A DNA stretch of 18,597 bases from BQJD01 sp964350265 (GTDB lineage Bacteria > Pseudomonadota > Gammaproteobacteria > Arenicellales > CAJQKF01), in the NCBI GenBank assembly GCA_964350265.1, contig CAYGJZ010000080.1, positions 1 to 18,597 of the forward strand, read 5' to 3'. The position numbers and the translations under genes are program-made. Below are positions 13,563-18,597 of the stretch, piece after piece. Position 1 is the stretch's first letter. Each line of letters begins with the position of its first letter. The notes beneath the pieces were generated by a model. That model was not told the origin of the DNA. It ran no database searches and saw nothing but the letters and a program-made list of their open reading frames with translations.

Positions 13563-15173
13563 TCAGCCCTGCCGTAGCCGGAAGCGCTGGATTTTGCCGG
13601 TCTGGGTTTTCGGCAGGGCATCGGTGAAGACCACCCGCCGCGGGTACTTGTACGGGGCGATGGCCTGCTTGACGTGGTCCTGCAGGCGCCGCACGGTGTG
13701 CTCGTCCGCGGCCACCCCCTCGACCAGCACCACGTGGGCCTCGACCACGTGTCCGCGGGCCTCGTCCGGGGCCGCCACCACCGCGCACTCGAAGACGTCG
13801 GCGTGGGCCATCAGCGCCGCCTCCACCTCGGGCCCGGCGATGTTGTAGCCGCCGGAGATGATCATGTCGTCGTTGCGCGCGGCGAAGTGGAAACAGCCGT
13901 CTTCGTCCTGCACGAAGGAGTCGCCGGTGACGTTCCAGCCATCCACCACGTAGTCGGCCTGGCGCGGGTCGGCCAGGTAGCGGCAGCCGGTGGGGCCGCG
14001 CACCGCCAGCCGGCCGACGTCGCCGCGGGGCAGTTCGTGCATGTCGTCGTCCACCACCTTGGCCTGGTAGCCGGGCACCGGCCGGCCGGTGCGTGCCGGG
14101 GCGTGGTCGTCGAGCCGGTTGCTGATGAAGATGTGCAGCATCTCGGTGGTGCCGATGCCGTCGAGGATGGGCTTGCCGGTCTTTCTCACCCAGTCGTGGT
14201 AGACCGGCGCCGGCAGGGTCTCGCCGGCGGACACGGCGACCCGCAACGACGACAGGTCGGCGCCCTCGTCCATCGCCGCGAGCATGGCCCGGTAGGCGGT
14301 GGGCGCGGTGAAGCACACGGTGGCGCGGTAGGTCTCGATGATCTCCACCATGTTCGGCGGCGAGGCATTTTCCAGCAGGGTGGCGGCGGCGCCGAAGCGC
14401 AGCGGGAACACCGCCAGGCCGCCGAGGCCGAAGGTGAAGGCCAGCGGCGGCGAGCCGACGAAGACGTCCTCCGGGGTGACCTGCAACACCTGGCGGGCAT
14501 AGCCGTCGGCGATGATCAACAGGTCGCGGTGGTAGTGCATGGTGGCCTTCGGCTCGCCGGTGGTGCCGGAGGTGAAGCCCAGCAGGCAGACGTCGTCGGC
14601 GGCGGTGTCGACGGCGTCGAAGCGCACCGGCTTGTTCAGCGCCGCGCGATCCAGCTCGGCGTCGTGGTTGGCGGTGCCGTCGAAGCCGATCACGCCGCCG
14701 AGAAAGCGACCGCTCTTGGCGGTGGCCACCAGCTCGTCCATCAGCCGCGTGTCGCACAGGGCCAGGCAGACCTCGGCCTTGTCGACGATGCGGGTCAGTT
14801 CCGCCGCGCGCAGCATCGGCATGGTGTTGACCACCACCGCGCCGGCCTTGGTGGCGGCCAGCCAGCAGGCCACCATGGCCGGGTTGTTGGCGGCGCGCAC
14901 CAGCACCCGGTTGCCGGGCACGATGCCGTGGTCCTCGACCAGCACGTGGGCGATGCGGTTGGTCCAGTCGGCCAGTTCCTTGTAGGTGCGGCGTCGACCG
15001 TTGCCGATCAGCGCGGTGTGGTCGCCGAAGCCGCGCTCCACCATGCGATCGGTCAGCTCCACCGCGACGTTGACCTGCGCCGGGTAGTCGTAGCCATCGA
15101 GCACGAAGTCGGGCATCGCCGCCGGCGACGGCAGGTTGTCGCGGGCAAAGGTGTCGACGTGGGCGGTGGGCAT
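13563..15173 (-). CDS. Aminobenzoate/benzoate-CoA ligase family (AMP-forming)
   Basis: Protein of 536 residues of the ANL adenylating family. It shows the P-loop TSGTTGEPK (201-209), GTTEM (341-345), the hinge-region GWNVTGD (412-418) and the C-terminal catalytic lysine K527 in LPKTQTGKIQR. Overall it reads like 2-aminobenzoate-CoA ligase (AbmG of Azoarcus) and benzoate-CoA ligases. It would make the aryl-CoA thioester from the free acid, ATP and CoA, the entry step of the operon's pathway. The ATG at 15173 starts one base after the acyl-CoA dehydrogenase stop and has GGAGG at 15183-15179, five bases upstream. The substrate (anthranilate, benzoate or salicylate) is inferred from context, mainly the oxygenase/reductase at the operon head. 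Confidence 0.87.
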   Translation of the reverse strand: MPTAHVDTFARDNLPSPAAMPDFVLDGYDYPAQVNVAVELTDRMVERGFGDHTALIGNGRRRTYKELADWTNRIAHVLVEDHGIVPGNRVLVRAANNPAMVACWLAATKAGAVVVNTMPMLRAAELTRIVDKAEVCLALCDTRLMDELVATAKSGRFLGGVIGFDGTANHDAELDRAALNKPVRFDAVDTAADDVCLLGFTSGTTGEPKATMHYHRDLLIIADGYARQVLQVTPEDVFVGSPPLAFTFGLGGLAVFPLRFGAAATLLENASPPNMVEIIETYRATVCFTAPTAYRAMLAAMDEGADLSSLRVAVSAGETLPAPVYHDWVRKTGKPILDGIGTTEMLHIFISNRLDDHAPARTGRPVPGYQAKVVDDDMHELPRGDVGRLAVRGPTGCRYLADPRQADYVVDGWNVTGDSFVQDEDGCFHFAARNDDMIISGGYNIAGPEVEAALMAHADVFECAVVAAPDEARGHVVEAHVVLVEGVAADEHTVRRLQDHVKQAIAPYKYPRRVVFTDALPKTQTGKIQRFRLRQG

Positions 15174-15174
15174 G

Positions 15175-16323
<1,149 letters not shown>

Positions 16324-16336
16324 CGGCATGACCCCG

Positions 16337-17149
16337 TCAGTTGCCCTGGAAGCGTGGCCGCTGGCGCGCCACGAAGGCGTCGTAGGCGCGGCGGAAGTCC
16401 TCGGTGCGCATGCACACCGCCTGGGCCTGGGCCTCGGCCTCGATGGCCTGCTCCACCGACATCGACCATTCCTGCACCAGCATGGTCTTGGTCATCATGT
16501 GGGCGAAGCCGGGTCCGTCGGCCAGCTGGCCGGCCAGCTTCATCGCCTCGTCGTCCAGCGCGTCGGGTGACACCAGGCGGTTGTAGAAGCCCCAGCGCTC
16601 GCCTTCATCAGCATCCATGCTGCGCCCGGTGAACAACAGCTCGGCGGCACGACCCTGGCCGATCACCCGCGGCAGCAGCGCGCAGGCGCCCATGTCGCAG
16701 CCGGCCAGGCCGACCCGGGTGAACAGGAAGGCGGTCTTCGCCGACGGCGTCGCCAGGCGCAGGTCCGAGGCCAGGGCGATCATCGCGCCGGCGCCGACGC
16801 AGACCCCGTCGACGGCACTGATCACCGGTCGGCCGCAGTGCAGGATGGCGCGCACCAGTTCACCGGTCATGCGGGTGAAGGCCAGCATGCCGGCCATGTC
16901 GCGCTCGAGCAGCGGGCCGATGATGTCGTGCACGTCGCCGCCGGAGCAGAAGTTGCCGCCGTTGGCGCCGATCACCACCGCGCCGACATCGCCGGCGGTG
17001 GCCATCTTCCGGAAGCAGGCGCCGAGCTCGGCATAGCTGTCGAAGGTCAGCGGATTCTTGCGCTCGGGGCGGGACAGGCGGATCACGGCGATGTTGCCGA
17101 TCAGCTCGAAGTGAAAGTGCTCGGCGCGGTACCCGGCCATGTCGCTCAT
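16337..17149 (-). CDS. Enoyl-CoA hydratase/isomerase (crotonase) family protein
   Basis: Protein of 270 residues. The oxyanion-hole strands are FCSGGDV (67-73) and GVCVGAGAMIALASDLRLA (115-133). In rat crotonase two glutamates (144 and 164) act on water. Here the first position is R145 in FTRVGLAGCDMG, while the second is retained as E170 in RAAELLFTG. It therefore belongs to the VGLxGCDMG branch and may not be a simple hydratase: isomerisation or ring hydrolysis is possible. The ATG at 17149 overlaps the MarR stop (ATGA) and has GAGGAG at 17163-17158, eight bases upstream, which rejects the longer open frame. Homologues of this type accompany the 2-aminobenzoyl-CoA pathway. Confidence 0.9.
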   Translation of the reverse strand: MSDMAGYRAEHFHFELIGNIAVIRLSRPERKNPLTFDSYAELGACFRKMATAGDVGAVVIGANGGNFCSGGDVHDIIGPLLERDMAGMLAFTRMTGELVRAILHCGRPVISAVDGVCVGAGAMIALASDLRLATPSAKTAFLFTRVGLAGCDMGACALLPRVIGQGRAAELLFTGRSMDADEGERWGFYNRLVSPDALDDEAMKLAGQLADGPGFAHMMTKTMLVQEWSMSVEQAIEAEAQAQAVCMRTEDFRRAYDAFVARQRPRFQGN

Positions 17150-17607
17150 GGGGTCGACTCCTCGTGGACGCTTCGGTCCAGCAGGTTGATCATCTGTTCC
17201 ACCTCGCCGTCGTCGTAGTCGGCGAGCAGTTCCTCCACCCATTCCCGGTGCTGGCGGGCCATGCCCTCGAAGCGCTGGCGTCCCGGCCGGGTCAGGCGCA
17301 CCAGCGAGGCGCGGCGGTCGTCGGCCACGGTCGTGCGCATGACCAGGCCATCGTTGACCAGCCGCTCGACGATGCCGGTGACATTGCCGTTGGAGACCTT
17401 CAGCCGTCCGGACAGCTCCTTCATGCGCAGACCCCGCGGTGCGCGGTGCAGGGCGGCGAGCACGTCGAAGCGCGGCATGGTGGTGTGGCAGCGGGTACGC
17501 AGCCGTTCACGCAGCTCGGCCTCGATGGCGCGGGTGGTGCGCAGCAGACGCAGCCACAGGCGCAGGCGCTGACGCGAGGCCGGGGCCACGGCGGCGACGG
17601 GCTTCAC
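17146..17607 (-). CDS. MarR-family transcriptional regulator
   Basis: Protein of 153 residues. A winged helix covers about residues 45-110: FDVLAALHRAPRGLRMKELSGRL, the recognition helix VSNGNVTGIVERLVNDGLV (71-89), and the wing with DDRR (96-99). The flanking N- and C-terminal helices (15-40, 115-150) form the usual dimer interface. It starts with GTG at 17607, overlapping the SDR stop in a GTGA junction, with GGGG at 17618-17615 seven bases before it; the open frame extends far upstream but only as a shadow. MarR proteins embedded in aromatic operons are often repressors released by the aryl-CoA thioester; that ligand is an inference. Being co-transcribed with its pathway implies autoregulation. 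Confidence 0.92.
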   Translation of the reverse strand: MKPVAAVAPASRQRLRLWLRLLRTTRAIEAELRERLRTRCHTTMPRFDVLAALHRAPRGLRMKELSGRLKVSNGNVTGIVERLVNDGLVMRTTVADDRRASLVRLTRPGRQRFEGMARQHREWVEELLADYDDGEVEQMINLLDRSVHEESTP

Positions 17608-18368
17608 CCGGTTTCCCCGCCGCTGATGGAGATGGCCTGGCCGGTGACCGCGTCGCTGCCCGGTCCGCACAGCCACAGCGCGGCGGCGGCGACCTCGTCG
17701 GGGTGGACGAAGCGGCCCTGGGGATTGTGCGATGCCAGCGCGCTGCGTGCCTGTTCCTCGCTGCGACCGGTGCTGGCGACGATGTTGGCGATGGACGCGT
17801 CGAGCATCGGCGACTCGGTGAAGCCGGGGCACAGGGCATTGGCGGTGATGCCCTTGCGGGCATACTCCACGGCCAGGGCGCGCACCAGGCCGAGCACGCC
17901 GTGCTTGGCGGCGCAGTAGCCGGCCACGTAGCCATAGCCCTTCTGCGCCGCGGTGGAGGCGACGGCAATGAGCCGGCCATGCCCGGCCTCGAGCATGGCC
18001 GGCACGGCGTGGCGGAAGGTCAGGAAGCAGCCGGTGAGGTTGACGTCGAGCATCCGCTGCCAGTCGGCGGGAGAGGTCTTCGCGAACGGCTGGCTGGTAC
18101 TGGCACCGGCATTGGCCACCACCACCTGGGCCGGACCGTGCCGACGGCCGGCCTGCCGGAACAGCGCCGCCACCGCGTCGTCGTCGGTGACATCGGCGAC
18201 GATGGCGGTGATGGCCGGGTGACGGGCGGCGGTGTGCGCAAGCGCTTCGCGGCGACGACCGGCGATGGTGACCCGCGCACCGGCCCCGGCCAGGGCCAGG
18301 GCGATGGCGGCGCCGACACCGCTGCCGCCGCCGGTGACCAGGGCATGGCGGTCGGCGAGCGGGCTCAC
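17604..18368 (-). CDS. Short-chain dehydrogenase/reductase (probable 3-hydroxyacyl-CoA dehydrogenase)
   Basis: Protein of 254 residues, classical SDR. The cofactor loop is TGGGSGVG (12-19), NAG is at 86-88, and the catalytic residues are S138, Y151 and K155 (YCAAK). A typical C-terminal ALWLCGPGSDAVTGQAISISGG follows. It resembles the SDR type that oxidises 3-hydroxyacyl-CoA. In this operon it would act after the crotonase, in the beta-oxidation-like part of the pathway, with NAD(P)+ in the cytoplasm. It starts with GTG at 18368, overlapping the stop of the upstream flavoprotein (GTGA) with GAGG at 18379-18376 seven bases away. A longer in-frame start at 18443 would lie inside the neighbouring gene and adds residues outside the fold. 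Confidence 0.9.
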   Translation of the reverse strand: MSPLADRHALVTGGGSGVGAAIALALAGAGARVTIAGRRREALAHTAARHPAITAIVADVTDDDAVAALFRQAGRRHGPAQVVVANAGASTSQPFAKTSPADWQRMLDVNLTGCFLTFRHAVPAMLEAGHGRLIAVASTAAQKGYGYVAGYCAAKHGVLGLVRALAVEYARKGITANALCPGFTESPMLDASIANIVASTGRSEEQARSALASHNPQGRFVHPDEVAAAALWLCGPGSDAVTGQAISISGGETG

Positions 18369-18597
18369 AGGCCGGCCTCGCCACGCTCGGCCAGGCGCAG
18401 CAACTGGTCGCGTCCACGCAGGTAGGGCGCGGGCCACGGGCACTGGCGGTCACCGAGGGCGGCGGCCTTGTGCAACGTCCAGTAGGGATTGGCCAGGTGC
18501 GGTCGCGCCAGGCAGACGAGATCGGCGCGACCGGCCATGAGAATGGAGTTCACGTGGTCCGCCTCGTAGATGTTGCCCACCGCCATGGTGGCGATGC
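18365..18597 (-). CDS. C-terminal end of aryl-CoA monooxygenase/OYE-type reductase (partial)
   Basis: Only the last 76 residues are visible; the gene continues past the window edge. The frame reads through to the edge, so the ATG at 18586 is an internal methionine and not the start. AVGNIYEADHVNSILMAGRADLVCLARPHLANPYW is the closing FMN phosphate-binding part of an Old Yellow Enzyme-like TIM barrel. It closely resembles bifunctional salicylyl-CoA 5-hydroxylase/oxidoreductases and 2-aminobenzoyl-CoA monooxygenase/reductase, in which an FAD hydroxylase half is fused in front of the OYE half. That enzyme hydroxylates and then reduces the CoA-bound ring. A stand-alone NADH:flavin oxidoreductase cannot be excluded from this fragment. 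It heads the visible operon and overlaps the SDR start by four bases. Confidence 0.78.
   Translation of the reverse strand, partial: IATMAVGNIYEADHVNSILMAGRADLVCLARPHLANPYWTLHKAAALGDRQCPWPAPYLRGRDQLLRLAERGEAGL

Overview
This is high-GC DNA with tightly packed, translationally coupled genes. The gene content looks proteobacterial, most likely gamma or beta: a KefB/KefC-type antiporter with the gating-loop region, an OpgB/MdoB-like phosphoglycerol transferase, and an aerobic CoA-linked aminobenzoate operon of the Azoarcus type. The class is an inference from gene content. No rRNA, tRNA, insertion sequence or CRISPR array was seen.

Layout. (1) 7-1859: a one-component regulator (excisionase-type HTH plus a periplasmic-binding-protein-like domain) on the minus strand, divergent from a sulfotransferase. 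(2) 1904-5420: ileS on the minus strand, preceded by a complete transcription-attenuating T-box riboswitch. The specifier AUC, the UGGU acceptor-pairing bulge, the antiterminator and a 14-bp terminator with a U-tract can all be read directly. The enzyme is a type 2 (eukaryote-like) IleRS whose HIGH signature is rearranged to GIHH. (3) 5433-11288: a plus-strand run of cobS, a membrane phosphoglycerol-transferase-like protein, an FAD amine/amino-acid oxidoreductase, a secreted histidine phosphatase and a YeeZ-like NAD(P)-binding protein; the last three are coupled. (4) 11293-13071: a Kef antiporter on the minus strand, convergent with that run. (5) 13130-18597: a seven-gene minus-strand operon for CoA-dependent aerobic aromatic degradation. 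In transcription order it encodes the end of an oxygenase/OYE-type reductase (cut by the window edge), an SDR, a MarR regulator, a crotonase, an acyl-CoA dehydrogenase, an aminobenzoate/benzoate-CoA ligase and a Rid-family protein. Most junctions are GTGA/ATGA overlaps or gaps of about 1-25 bases.

The most striking item is the ileS locus. A Firmicute-style T-box leader in a proteobacterial-looking genome drives an IleRS2 with the swapped GXHH motif that is known to give hyper-resistance to mupirocin. The internal logic of the leader is consistent throughout: isoleucine specifier, U in the variable T-box position matching A73 of tRNA-Ile, and mutually exclusive antiterminator and terminator. 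Regulator and enzyme could have been acquired as one module. The aminobenzoate operon is the second point of interest, because its Rid and crotonase members lack residues that are catalytic in the family archetypes.
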